Positions 44,644-53,045 of a stretch of DNA of 64,000 nucleotides are shown here, piece by piece. Each line of letters opens with the position of its first letter. Positions within the stretch are counted from its first letter, which is position 1. The stretch is from positions 1-64,000 of the forward strand of contig NZ_JAYFFI010000008.1 of the NCBI RefSeq assembly GCF_036289405.1, in the 5' to 3' direction. The notes under the pieces were generated by a model. It saw only the letters and a program-made list of their open reading frames with translations, ran no database searches and was not told the origin of the DNA. Both the position numbers and the translations under genes were made by a program. The DNA comes from Pseudoramibacter faecis. Its GTDB lineage: Bacteria; Bacillota; Clostridia; Eubacteriales; Eubacteriaceae.

Positions 44644-44652
44644 ATTATAGCA
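44644..44652 (-). promoter_or_regulatory. Extended -10 promoter of the DUF4364 gene
   Basis: On the minus strand TGC precedes TATAAT (plus-strand 44644-44649), about 25 bases before the start codon; no good -35 seen. Confidence 0.6.
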
Positions 44653-44735
44653 TAGCTTTTTAATGAAAGCACCAAGATCAAAATAGTTTTAATAAGATGA
44701 TGGCGGCCGCCGTTATCTCGATGAAAGGGGTCCCA

Positions 44736-46094
44736 ATGAAATACAGAATTGAAGCTGTAAGGGACAATTCCATATTAGAAGAAATGGGCGTGGAAGCCGG
44801 GGATTTTTTGCTTGCGATTAACGGCAACCCCGTGCTTGACGAGCTCGATATCGAATTTTTTGTCGCAGACGAAAATTTACTTGTCGAAATTGAAAAGCCG
44901 GACGGCGAACGATGGGAGCTTGAAATCGAAAAAGACCCGGGGGAAGACCTGGGCTTGATCGAAAAGCCTGCTCATCAGATCCGACGCTGCAGCAACGACT
45001 GTATTTTCTGCTTTATCGACCAGATGCCGCCGGGAATGCGCGACACCCTTTATATCAAAGATGACGACGAACGCATGTCATTTTTATACGGCAATTACAT
45101 CACGCTGACTAATTTATCCGAGGCAGAGAAAGAGCGCATCGTTCGCTATCATATTATGCCGATCAATATCTCAGTGCACACAACCAACCCGAAACTTCGC
45201 CGGCAGATGCTTCATAATCGCTTTGCCGGATCGGTGATGGACGATCTTCAATTCTTTCAAAAACATGAGATTGCAATGAATTCACAGATTGTGCTGTGCC
45301 CGGAAGTCAATGACGGAGAAGAGCTCACGCGCACGCTGAGGGATCTGGCTGGGCTTTACCCGCAGATGCGCTCGGTATCCGTGGTGCCGCTGGGGATGAC
45401 CAAATTCCGAAAGGGACTGACACCGCTAAAATCGGTTGACCGGGAAAAAGCGCAGGAAACCATTGCCATTATTGAAGCCTGCCAGCGTGAAATGATGGCA
45501 GCCCACGGTGTCCATTTTGCTTATCCGGCGGATGAATTTTTTCTGTTGGCCGAAATGCCAATTCCTGAGGCCAAATACTACGAAGATTTTACCCAACTGG
45601 AAAACGGAGTCGGGATGCTTGCCGCCTTCGAGCAGGAAGTGCGAAGCGGTTTGACAGCGTCGGCCCAGTCAGTGCAGAATGCAACGGCGAAAAAGATCGG
45701 CATCATCACCGGCGTATTGGCGAAACCCATGCTGCAAAAAGCGTGTGAAGCCATTCATGTGGCGTTTCCCAATATTACATTTGAAGTGACGGCCATTCAA
45801 AATCGTTTTTTTGGCAAAGCCATCACGGTGGCTGGACTGGTTACCGGCCGAGATATTCTATCTCAAATTGACGGAAATACCTGCGATCAGTATTTTTTGC
45901 CGGAAAATATGGTCAAATTCGGCACCCATTTATTTTTGGACGAGGTCACCACAGAGAGTCTGAGCGCCAAGTGGGGAAAACCGGTGACAATTGTACCGGT
46001 GGACGGACGGGCTTTTGTGAACCGGGTTCTCGGCGTGTCGGATCCGACGGACGAAGCTTTTGGAGCGGCTTCCGGTTATGAACCGGAAGCCTGA
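44736..46094 (+). CDS. DUF512 / PDZ-containing radical SAM-like protein
   Basis: A 452-residue protein of the TIGR03279/DUF512 family, conserved in Firmicutes and Cyanobacteria with unknown reaction. The N-terminus (about 1-65) is PDZ-like (NSILEEMGVEAGDFLLAING). Then CSNDCIFC supplies Cys85, Cys89 and Cys92 in the radical-SAM CxxxCxxC spacing, followed by FIDQMPPGMRDTLYIKDDDE and LYGNYITLTNL. The C-terminal DUF512 domain ends with VDGRAFVNRVLG-type blocks. Start ATG 44736 follows AAAGGGG; upstream ATGs at 44697 are less well placed. It precedes der by 50 bases, the usual neighbourhood for this family. Confidence 0.85.
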   Translation: MKYRIEAVRDNSILEEMGVEAGDFLLAINGNPVLDELDIEFFVADENLLVEIEKPDGERWELEIEKDPGEDLGLIEKPAHQIRRCSNDCIFCFIDQMPPGMRDTLYIKDDDERMSFLYGNYITLTNLSEAEKERIVRYHIMPINISVHTTNPKLRRQMLHNRFAGSVMDDLQFFQKHEIAMNSQIVLCPEVNDGEELTRTLRDLAGLYPQMRSVSVVPLGMTKFRKGLTPLKSVDREKAQETIAIIEACQREMMAAHGVHFAYPADEFFLLAEMPIPEAKYYEDFTQLENGVGMLAAFEQEVRSGLTASAQSVQNATAKKIGIITGVLAKPMLQKACEAIHVAFPNITFEVTAIQNRFFGKAITVAGLVTGRDILSQIDGNTCDQYFLPENMVKFGTHLFLDEVTTESLSAKWGKPVTIVPVDGRAFVNRVLGVSDPTDEAFGAASGYEPEA

Positions 46095-46144
46095 TGTCAG
46101 ATCAGGTGTTAAAGCGATTGTGATGATAGAAAAGGGAGAAGCAA

Positions 46145-47467
46145 ATGAAACCAATTGTTGCTGTTGTCGGCAAACCAAATGTCGGCAAATCGACACTTTT
46201 TAATAAATTGGTGGGTGAACGGATCGCCATTGTGGAAGATACGCCCGGCGTGACGCGAGACCGCATCATTGCAGATGCCGAGTGGCAGAACCATCGGTTC
46301 ACACTGATCGACACCGGGGGGATAGAACTTAAGAACGACAACACCATCATGCATCAAATGCGCGTGCAGGCGGAGATCGCCATTGAAACAGCCGATTTGA
46401 TTTTATTGTTGTGTGACGGGAGAGAGGGAATGACCACGGCTGACGAAGATGTCGCCGCTATGCTTCAAAAGCAGAATAAAAAAGTAATTGTGGTTGTGAA
46501 TAAACTCGATTCGGTCAAGTTGGAAGAAGGACTTTACGAATTCTATAATCTCGGCTTGGGGGATCCGCTGCCCATCTCTGCCGAGCAGGGCCTCGGTCTG
46601 GGTGATCTGCTGGATGTGATCGTGAACAATACGGCGACTTTGTATCAAATGGCGGACGACGAAGACGGCAGTCTGCACATTGCCGTGGTGGGCAAACCCA
46701 ACGCTGGCAAATCCACCTTGGTCAATCAGCTTATCGGTGAAAATCGAATGATCGTTTCGGATATCCCGGGCACGACCCGAGATGCCATCGACAGCAAGAT
46801 TGAGCGCGGCGGTGTGGCGTACACCTTTATCGATACGGCCGGGCTTCGGCGCAAAAGTAAAATTGCCGACGAAGTGGAACGTTATAGCATCATTCGCGCC
46901 GTTGCCGCAGTGGATCGGGCCGATGTAGTACTGATGATGGTAGACGCGCAGACCGGCGTTACCGAGCAGGATAGTAAAATTGCCGGCATTGCCCACAACC
47001 GCTTCACTCCAACGATTATCGTGGTCAATAAATGGGATCTGATCGAAAAGAATACCAAAACCATGCAGGAAATGACCAAGGATATTCGCAATTCACTGGC
47101 CTTTATGCCTTATGCGCCGATGCTGTTTATCTCGGCAAAAACCGGGAAGCGCGCTGAAAAAATATACGATAAGATCCAATACGTGGTGGCGCAAAGCCGC
47201 AAACGCGTTCCCACGGCAAAACTCAACGAGGCGTTGATTGACTTTGTCAGTTTGAAAGAGCCGCCATCTAAAAACGGACGCCGGCTGAAATTGTTTTACG
47301 GATCGCAGGTAGGTATTGCGCCGCCGACCTTTGTGGTTTTTGTTAATGACGATACCTTGATGCATTTTTCCTATAAGCGTTATCTTGAGAATAAAATCAA
47401 TGAGACCTTTGATTTTGACGGAACGCCTTTTCGTCTGTTGATTCGCAATCGGGAAAAAGAAGATTAA
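46145..47467 (+). CDS. der: Ribosome-associated GTPase Der (EngA)
   Basis: A 440-residue GTPase needed for 50S subunit assembly. It has two tandem GTPase domains, each starting with GKPNVGKST or GKPNAGKST (near residues 8 and 183), with switch II DTPGVTRDR/DIPGTTRDA and G4 motifs NKLD and NKWD, and a C-terminal KH-like domain (about 350-440, FVNDDTLMHFSYKRYLENKI). ATG follows AAAGGGAGAAG. A strong bidirectional terminator follows. Confidence 0.97.
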   Translation: MKPIVAVVGKPNVGKSTLFNKLVGERIAIVEDTPGVTRDRIIADAEWQNHRFTLIDTGGIELKNDNTIMHQMRVQAEIAIETADLILLLCDGREGMTTADEDVAAMLQKQNKKVIVVVNKLDSVKLEEGLYEFYNLGLGDPLPISAEQGLGLGDLLDVIVNNTATLYQMADDEDGSLHIAVVGKPNAGKSTLVNQLIGENRMIVSDIPGTTRDAIDSKIERGGVAYTFIDTAGLRRKSKIADEVERYSIIRAVAAVDRADVVLMMVDAQTGVTEQDSKIAGIAHNRFTPTIIVVNKWDLIEKNTKTMQEMTKDIRNSLAFMPYAPMLFISAKTGKRAEKIYDKIQYVVAQSRKRVPTAKLNEALIDFVSLKEPPSKNGRRLKLFYGSQVGIAPPTFVVFVNDDTLMHFSYKRYLENKINETFDFDGTPFRLLIRNREKED

Positions 47468-47494
47468 AGCGAAGAAACAAGAGAGCCATAAAAT

Positions 47495-47530
47495 AAGCCC
47501 CGGGTGACCATAAACTCACCTGGGGCTTTT
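47495..47530. terminator. Bidirectional terminator between der and the Gx transporter gene
   Basis: AAGCCCCGGGTGA (47495-47507) pairs with TCACCTGGGGCTT (47516-47528, one G-U) followed by T. The stop codon of the convergent gene lies in its right arm. Confidence 0.85.
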
Positions 47531-48082
47531 GCTATGTGATTTTTGTGGGAGGCTCCGATTTAAATAGGGCAGCAGTCGACGGGCAATGATCCCGGTAAGC
47601 AGGCCGATGGGAATGGCGATCAGCAGAAGAAACGGCAGATAAAGAAGCATCAGCCGCAGATTTTGGACGATAATGGTGGCGATGCAAAGCTGTCCGATAT
47701 TGTGAGTCATGGCGCCGATAATGGAAATGCCTATAAACGAAAAGGGAGCAGCCTGCCCTTGGATCTGTCGCTGATGGTTGATATGAGTCAGCGCGCCCAT
47801 GACGCTGCAGCTGATAACACCTCCGGCCAGCGCATAAAGAATGGAAGAAAGAGAGCCGAACATAAAACCGGTCAGGAGAACGCGAACGATGGAGATCCCC
47901 AGTGCAATCGGCGTGTTGAAAAGGGAAAGACCGATCATGGTGACGATGTTGGGGAGACCAATTTTGACGCCGGGAATCGGGATAAAACAAGGAAGCAGCG
48001 ATTCCAGATAACCCAAGATCGCAGCGGTCGCGGTCAGCAGAGCAATTAAAACGAGGCGGTGAGTGCGGGATATGGAAGGCAT
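47516..48082 (-). CDS. Gx-type ECF transporter S component-like membrane protein
   Basis: A 188-residue membrane protein of the Gx transporter/HepS1-annotated family, with five to six helices and the Ser/Gly-rich patterns of S components (LLTATAAILGYLESLLPCFIPIPGVKIGLPNIVTMI... read as separate segments). The conserved PGVKIGLPNIVT is the clearest block. Such proteins are often mis-annotated as heptaprenyl diphosphate synthase component I. Its ligand is unknown. ATG 48082 follows AAAGGAGG and overlaps the stop of the NusG-II gene by one base, forming a two-gene operon typical of this family. Confidence 0.8.
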   Translation of the reverse strand: MPSISRTHRLVLIALLTATAAILGYLESLLPCFIPIPGVKIGLPNIVTMIGLSLFNTPIALGISIVRVLLTGFMFGSLSSILYALAGGVISCSVMGALTHINHQRQIQGQAAPFSFIGISIIGAMTHNIGQLCIATIIVQNLRLMLLYLPFLLLIAIPIGLLTGIIARRLLPYLNRSLPQKSHSKSPR

Positions 48083-48435
48083 CAAAGAGTTCCTCCTTTC
48101 GTGGTAATGGTTAAAATCAAACGATGAGGCAGGCACGCAATGGTTTCGCCGTTTTCAGAGATAGGATGGCTGTGAACACAGATTTGATTTTTGCAGTCTG
48201 CCTTGCTCACATAAGCGCGACCGTTTTTGATGACGACTGTATTTTGGCCGGCTTTGGTTTTAAAGGTGTGTCGGTAGTCCTGATTCATAGGGAGAACAGC
48301 AACGGTCTTGTGTTGCGCGGTCACCTTTAAAACCAGTTGTCGATTGTCGATCTGTCGATAAATAAAGTAACCGGCAAGGATCAGCAGTGCAAGGATAATC
48401 AAACCGCCGATGATTTTAAGTTCTGTCTTTGTCAT
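48082..48435 (-). CDS. NusG domain II-containing membrane protein
   Basis: A 117-residue protein with an N-terminal membrane helix (about 7-28, IIGGLIILALLILAGYF) and an extracytoplasmic NusG-II domain. The characteristic motif is Cys and His rich: CKNQICVHSHPIS followed by ACLPHRL. Members are regularly paired with Gx transporters and FMN-transferase (ApbE) or flavin-binding proteins; only the Gx partner is present here. I start at ATG 48435 with GAGGATGCC-type weak site; the open frame runs further upstream across the tRNA promoter, which is unlikely to be coding. Confidence 0.8.
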   Translation of the reverse strand: MTKTELKIIGGLIILALLILAGYFIYRQIDNRQLVLKVTAQHKTVAVLPMNQDYRHTFKTKAGQNTVVIKNGRAYVSKADCKNQICVHSHPISENGETIACLPHRLILTITTKGGTL

Positions 48436-48475
48436 GAGGATGCCTTTCAAAAAATAAATAATGCAAAAATTATAC

Positions 48476-48504
48476 TTGACAATGAATAAAAAAAAGCTTA
48501 ATAT
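48476..48504 (+). promoter_or_regulatory. Promoter of tRNA-Leu
   Basis: TTGACA (48476-48481), 17-base spacer, TAATAT (48499-48504), 29 bases before the mature tRNA. Confidence 0.85.
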
Positions 48505-48532
48505 AAATAAGTGCTCAGCAGACAAGGTGTTT

Positions 48533-48618
48533 GCGAGAGTGTTGGAATAGGCAGACAAGCACGTTTCAGAGGCGTGTGTACTTCGTACGTACGGGTTCGA
48601 CTCCCGTCTCTCGCACCA
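48533..48618 (+). tRNA. tRNA-Leu (anticodon CAG)
   Basis: An 86-nt class II tRNA. Acceptor GCGAGAG pairs with CTCTCGC; the D-arm contains GGAATAGGCAGAC as in bacterial tRNA-Leu; stem CACGT/GCGTG carries loop TTCAGAG, giving anticodon CAG; the long variable arm is GTAC-TTC-GTAC; the T-arm is CGGGTTCGACTCCCG. The 3' CCA is encoded. It has its own promoter and terminator. Confidence 0.97.
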
Positions 48619-48632
48619 TATTAAAAAACAAG

Positions 48633-48655
48633 CAGACGTTGCGTCTGTTTTTTTT
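48633..48655 (+). terminator. Terminator of tRNA-Leu
   Basis: CAGACG (48633-48638), 3-base loop, CGTCTG (48642-48647), then a run of eight T, A-rich on the left. Its right edge overlaps the stop codon of the convergent S24 gene. Confidence 0.9.
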
Positions 48656-49037
48656 ATGCCCGGATCACAGAAGTCGGGAAACCGAGGACAGTTACTTCTG
48701 CTTTGGGATAACTCAGGCTTTGCGGATCGAGCTCATTGCGGTCAATGAGTTTGATCCTGCGGCTGGTCACTTCAATTTTTTTCAGACACACAGACGCATC
48801 GGGCAATTGAACCAGCGCATCGCCAGTTAAGTTTTCGGATAAATCATCTGTCAGCTTGATGATGACCAGATCTCCTTTGGTATAACGATCATACATCGAG
48901 TTGTCCATTACGGAAACATAAATATAAGCTTGTCCGCGCTTTTGCGTTTGGGGAATTTCATCCCAGGTAGTTTCCGCCCGATCTACAAGATAGGGTGCCG
49001 ACGGAGCAAACGCTGCGACATTTCGGTTCCATTTCAT
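48654..49037 (-). CDS. Stand-alone S24 (LexA/UmuD-like) peptidase domain, no HTH
   Basis: A 127-residue protein with an S24-fold domain but no DNA-binding domain. SVMDNSMYDRYTKGDLVII has Ser47 at the nucleophile position (xSM) followed by the GDLVII strand, and SVCLKKIEV supplies Lys86 at the general-base position, so unlike the repressor at 24.4 kb it may be active. The N-terminal 35 residues form a short arm with no AG-type cleavage site seen. UmuD has similar architecture, but no UmuC-type polymerase gene is adjacent. ATG follows GGAGGTATTTTT. It is an orphan between tRNA-Leu and malic enzyme. Confidence 0.75.
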   Translation of the reverse strand: MKWNRNVAAFAPSAPYLVDRAETTWDEIPQTQKRGQAYIYVSVMDNSMYDRYTKGDLVIIKLTDDLSENLTGDALVQLPDASVCLKKIEVTSRRIKLIDRNELDPQSLSYPKAEVTVLGFPTSVIRA

Positions 49038-49056
49038 AAAAATACCTCCGATGGGG

Positions 49057-49065
49057 ATTATAACA
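49057..49065 (-). promoter_or_regulatory. Extended -10 promoter of the S24 gene
   Basis: Minus-strand TGT followed by TATAAT (plus-strand 49057-49062). Transcription would start near 49050, so the leader is only the ribosome site. Confidence 0.6.
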
Positions 49066-49126
49066 CGAAGCGAAGGAAAGAAAAATAATTAATTAAGAAT
49101 CGATGATTATACTAACAACCGGCCTA

Positions 49127-49156
49127 TTGTGAAGCGATTCGCTTTATGGTTATAAT
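49127..49156 (+). promoter_or_regulatory. Promoter of the malic enzyme gene
   Basis: TTGTGA (49127-49132), 18-base spacer, TATAAT (49151-49156); leader of about 85 bases. Confidence 0.65.
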
Positions 49157-49248
49157 TGTAGAAATCAAATTGTGAATGAAAACACAGCAAAGATATTAAG
49201 TAAAAAGCACTGAAAATTCGCGAGCAGAGAATATCGATAGGAGGAAAA

Positions 49249-50418
49249 ATGGATTACAACAAGGCCGCGTTGGCGGCACATCAAAAACATCAGGGGAAGG
49301 TGGCGATTGCTTCAAAACTGCCGGTGACCAATCAAGAGGAACTGAGCATTGCCTATACGCCGGGGGTGGCAGAGCCTTGTCGCAAAATTGCGGAAAACCG
49401 GGACGCGGTTTATGCCTATACGGCAAAGGGCAACTTGGTGGCGGTGCTTTCCGACGGGTCGGCCGTGCTGGGCCTCGGCAATATCGGCGGGTATGCAGCG
49501 ATGCCGGTGATGGAGGGCAAAGCGGTTCTTTTTAAAGCATTTGGCGATGTCGATGCGTTTCCGATCTGCGTGTCGACCCAGGACGCGGACGTCATTGTGC
49601 AGACGGGGATCAACATTGCGCCGACTTTCGGTGGGATTAACCTGGAGGATATCGCGGCGCCGAAGTGTTTTGAAGTGGAGGAAAGGCTGCAAGCAGCACT
49701 GGATATTCCGGTATTTCATGACGATCAGCACGGAACGGCCATCGTGGTGGCGTCCGGTTTGATCAACGCGATGAAAGTGGTCGGCAAGGAATTGGCCGAT
49801 ATCACCGTGGCGATTAACGGCGCGGGATCGGCAGGAACGGCCATTGCCAAAATGCTGATGACTCTCGGCGTCGGGGACATCATCATGTCGGATATCAATG
49901 GGATATTGACGCGGGATAAAGAAGGCTTCAATCCCTATATGCAGTGGCTGGCAGCACACACCAACCGAACACGGCGCCGCGGCCATTTGGCGGATGCCAT
50001 GGCCGGTGCGGATGTGTTGATCGGCGTTTCGGCGCCAAATATTGTCAGCGAAGCCATGGTCGCTTCGATGGCTGAAAATGCTGTGATTTTTGCCATGGCC
50101 AATCCGATTCCGGAGATCATGCCGGACGCGGCCAAGCGCGCCGGGGCGCGCATCGTTGGCACCGGGCGTTCGGATTTCCCCAATCAAATCAATAATGTGC
50201 TGGCTTTTCCGGGGATTTTCCGGGGGGCGCTCGACGTTCGAGCCAAGCGCATCACCGAGGCCATGAAAACGGCTGCGGCTTATGCTATTGCCGGCATCAT
50301 CACCGAGGATGAACGGGATGAAGATCACATTATTCCCAGTCCTTTTGATAAACGGGTGACTGAACGGGTAGCCGAAGCGGTGGGCAAAGCCTGGGCGGAA
50401 GCAAACGAGGCGAAATGA
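49249..50418 (+). CDS. NAD(P)-dependent malic enzyme (malate dehydrogenase, decarboxylating)
   Basis: Converts malate to pyruvate and CO2 with reduction of NAD(P)+. The 389-residue short bacterial form contains SIAYTPGVAEPCRKIAEN, the catalytic Tyr/Lys region, AVLGLGNIGG near residue 75, the metal site VFHDDQHGTAIV near 165, the dinucleotide-binding GAGSAGTAIAKML, and ANPIPEIMPD. ATG follows AGGAGGAAAA. Its neighbour topA starts 19 bases later and has no clear promoter, so cotranscription is possible. It likely balances pyruvate and reducing power in fermentation. Confidence 0.93.
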   Translation: MDYNKAALAAHQKHQGKVAIASKLPVTNQEELSIAYTPGVAEPCRKIAENRDAVYAYTAKGNLVAVLSDGSAVLGLGNIGGYAAMPVMEGKAVLFKAFGDVDAFPICVSTQDADVIVQTGINIAPTFGGINLEDIAAPKCFEVEERLQAALDIPVFHDDQHGTAIVVASGLINAMKVVGKELADITVAINGAGSAGTAIAKMLMTLGVGDIIMSDINGILTRDKEGFNPYMQWLAAHTNRTRRRGHLADAMAGADVLIGVSAPNIVSEAMVASMAENAVIFAMANPIPEIMPDAAKRAGARIVGTGRSDFPNQINNVLAFPGIFRGALDVRAKRITEAMKTAAAYAIAGIITEDERDEDHIIPSPFDKRVTERVAEAVGKAWAEANEAK

Positions 50419-50437
50419 ACGCAGGAGAAGATCAGCG

Positions 50438-52492
50438 ATGAGAACATTAGTCATTGTCGAATCACCGGCAAAGGCCAAAACCATCAAAAAATATTTGCCG
50501 AAAGGTTATGAAGTCGAAGCAACCATGGGCCATGTGATCGATTTGCCCAAGAGCCGGCTCGGCATTCATGTAGAGAATCACTTTGAGCCGGACTATATCA
50601 CCATCCGCGGCAAGGGAAAACTGCTGACAAAGCTTAAACAGCAGGCGAAAAAAAGCGATACGGTTTTACTCGCGACAGACCCGGACCGGGAAGGCGAAGC
50701 CATTTCCTGGCACGTGGCCAATGCGTTGGGCATGGATCCCGGCAGTGAATGCCGCATCGAGTTTCACGAAATCACCAAGCGCGCTATCAATGAAGCTATT
50801 GACCATGTGCGTTCAGTGGATATGGATTTGGTGCAGGCCCAGCAGGCCAGGCGGGTGCTGGACCGCCTGGTGGGGTATTCTGTCAGTCCCTTTTTGTGGA
50901 AGAAAGTCAAACGCGGGCTTTCTGGCGGGCGTGTGCAGTCGGTGGTAACGCGAATCATTGTCGACCGCGAAAAGGAAATCGAAGCGTTTGTCCCGGAAGA
51001 ATATTGGAATTTAAATTTGGATCTACGCAAGCAAGGCGGTCCGATGCTTTTTCTGGCGACGTTCTATTCGGAAAACGGCAAACGCCTGAAGATTGAAAAT
51101 GCCGAAGAAGCCGATCGGTTGGAACAAATTGTTAAAAACTGTCCGGCCATGCAGGTGGTCAAGGTCGAAAAGAAGAAGTCAAGCCAGAAGCCGCCGCTGC
51201 CGTTTACGACGAGCACGCTGCAGCAGACAGCCTACCGTGCACTGGGATTCACCAGTCAGCGGACGATGCGCGTGGCACAGGCGCTTTATGAAAGCGGCCG
51301 GGTCACCTATATCCGAACGGACTCGACCCGGCTGGCGCCGGAAGCGATCGAACAGGCCAAGGATTTTATTGTAAAAACTTTTGGCGAGACCTTTCTGGGC
51401 AAGCAACGGACGGCCAAGCGCAGCAATAAAAATGTGCAGGATGCCCATGAAGCGATCCGTCCGGCATCCGTGTTGGACACACCGGATTCGATTTGTGACG
51501 CGCTGGATGCCGATCAATATAAGCTTTATAATTTGATATGGAAACAAATGGTGGCCAGCCAGATGGCGGCGGCAACCTACAATGTGATCAAGGCGGATGT
51601 TGCCTGCGATACTTTGATTTTTAAAGTGAAGGGGGATACGCTGCTCTTCCCGGGATTTACAAAAGTGTTGGGCTCTGCGGTAAAAAAGAGCAATCCACTG
51701 CCGGAACTGGTCAAAGGGGATGCGGTAGATTTGGTCAAAATTCACAAAGAACAGAAATTTACCAATCCGCCGCCGCGATACAACGAGGCGTCGCTGATCA
51801 AATTGCTTGAAGATATGGGGATCGGAAGACCGAGTACCTATGCGCCGACGATTGCGACGATTAAAAGCCGCAACTATGTAGAGGTGGAAGACAAACGCTT
51901 CCGGCCGACGGAACTTGGCGTCACGGTCACGGAGATGATGGAAGTTTTCTTTCCCGATATTGTCGATCCGCAATTTACGGCGAAAATGGAAAGCGGCCTG
52001 GATCACGTGGCCAGCGGAACGCAAAACTGGGTAAAACTCATGGATGAATTTTATGGCCCCTTTAAGAAGGAGCTGGATCATGCCCAGGAAACAGCCGAAA
52101 AAGTTGAAATCAAAGACGAAGAAACAGATATCGTCTGTGAAAAGTGCGGCCGGCACATGGTGATCAAAAATGGACGTTACGGTAAATTTTTAGCCTGTCC
52201 GGGTTACCCGGAGTGCAAGAATACGAAACCTTATTTTGAAAAGACGCCGGGTATCTGCCCGAAGTGCGGCGGCGATCTTGTCAAGCGAATGTCAAAGCGA
52301 GGACGGACCTTTTATGGCTGCGTGAACTATCCCAACTGTGATTTCACCTCCTGGGATAAACCGGTGGCGGATCGCTGCCCGACTTGTGGCCACACGATGT
52401 TCCAAAAGGGATTTGGCAAACGCAAGCGCCTTTACTGCGCACAGTGTGAACCGCAGCCGAAAAAACGAAATACCAAACAGAAGCAATCATAA
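50438..52492 (+). CDS. topA: DNA topoisomerase I
   Basis: Type IA topoisomerase that relaxes negative supercoils. The 684 residues comprise a Toprim domain (LVIVESPAKAKTIKKYL with Glu; DPDREGEAI), the catalytic domain with active Tyr291 in RVTYIRTDST, NPPPRYNEASLIKLLED and GIGRPSTYA, and three C-terminal zinc ribbons (CEKCGRH, CPKCGGD, CPTCGHT). Length and order are normal. In related genomes it is followed by trmFO, xerC, hslV, hslU and codY; here hslV follows directly. Confidence 0.97.
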   Translation: MRTLVIVESPAKAKTIKKYLPKGYEVEATMGHVIDLPKSRLGIHVENHFEPDYITIRGKGKLLTKLKQQAKKSDTVLLATDPDREGEAISWHVANALGMDPGSECRIEFHEITKRAINEAIDHVRSVDMDLVQAQQARRVLDRLVGYSVSPFLWKKVKRGLSGGRVQSVVTRIIVDREKEIEAFVPEEYWNLNLDLRKQGGPMLFLATFYSENGKRLKIENAEEADRLEQIVKNCPAMQVVKVEKKKSSQKPPLPFTTSTLQQTAYRALGFTSQRTMRVAQALYESGRVTYIRTDSTRLAPEAIEQAKDFIVKTFGETFLGKQRTAKRSNKNVQDAHEAIRPASVLDTPDSICDALDADQYKLYNLIWKQMVASQMAAATYNVIKADVACDTLIFKVKGDTLLFPGFTKVLGSAVKKSNPLPELVKGDAVDLVKIHKEQKFTNPPPRYNEASLIKLLEDMGIGRPSTYAPTIATIKSRNYVEVEDKRFRPTELGVTVTEMMEVFFPDIVDPQFTAKMESGLDHVASGTQNWVKLMDEFYGPFKKELDHAQETAEKVEIKDEETDIVCEKCGRHMVIKNGRYGKFLACPGYPECKNTKPYFEKTPGICPKCGGDLVKRMSKRGRTFYGCVNYPNCDFTSWDKPVADRCPTCGHTMFQKGFGKRKRLYCAQCEPQPKKRNTKQKQS

Positions 52493-52502
52493 AGGAGGAT
52501 CT

Positions 52503-53045
52503 ATGTTAAAAGCAACGACGATTGTCGGTATTCGCCATAATGGCGAGGTGGCCATTGCCGGCGACGGGCAGGTGACCATGGGCGAAGCGGTCATCATGAA
52601 GGCGACGGCCAAAAAGGTACGCACCCTTTATAATGGAAAGGTACTGGCGGGTTTTGCCGGATCGGTGGCCGATGCGTTTACGCTCTGCGAATTGTTTGAA
52701 CACAAGCTCGAAACCTATAACGGGAATTTAAAACGCGCGGCTGTAGAACTGGCCAAAGACTGGCGCCAGGATAAAATCATGCGCAAGCTGGAAGCTTTGC
52801 TCATCGTGATGGACGCAGATACCCTGCTTGTTATCTCCGGAACGGGCGAAGTGATTGAACCGGATGACGAAATCGCGGCTATCGGTTCCGGCGGCAATTA
52901 TGCGCTGGCGGCGGCTCGGGCATTGAAAGCGCATTCGGATCTTTCGGCAAAGGAGATTGCCCACGAAGCGCTGAAGATCGCGTCGCAGATCTGTGTTTAC
53001 ACCAACGACAATATTCGTGTGTTAACCCTGGAGGATGAAGCATGA
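52503..53045 (+). CDS. hslV: ATP-dependent protease subunit HslV (ClpQ)
   Basis: The proteolytic core of the HslUV two-part protease, a hexamer-of-pairs threonine protease of the proteasome fold. The 180-residue protein reads MLKATTIVGIRHNGEVAIA, so the likely nucleophile Thr5 lies behind a four-residue leader, unlike E. coli where Thr follows Met directly. AGDGQVTMG and IGSGGNYALAAARAL are family motifs. ATG 52503 follows AAAGGAGG, 10 bases after topA; a longer in-frame extension into topA is rejected. The stop overlaps the hslU start by four bases (ATGA). Confidence 0.95.
   Translation: MLKATTIVGIRHNGEVAIAGDGQVTMGEAVIMKATAKKVRTLYNGKVLAGFAGSVADAFTLCELFEHKLETYNGNLKRAAVELAKDWRQDKIMRKLEALLIVMDADTLLVISGTGEVIEPDDEIAAIGSGGNYALAAARALKAHSDLSAKEIAHEALKIASQICVYTNDNIRVLTLEDEA

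Noticed and set aside
52338..52502. Upstream extension of hslV into topA
   Set aside because: The extension overlaps the topA zinc ribbons in another frame and HslV must start near its Thr; ATG 52503 follows AAAGGAGG.
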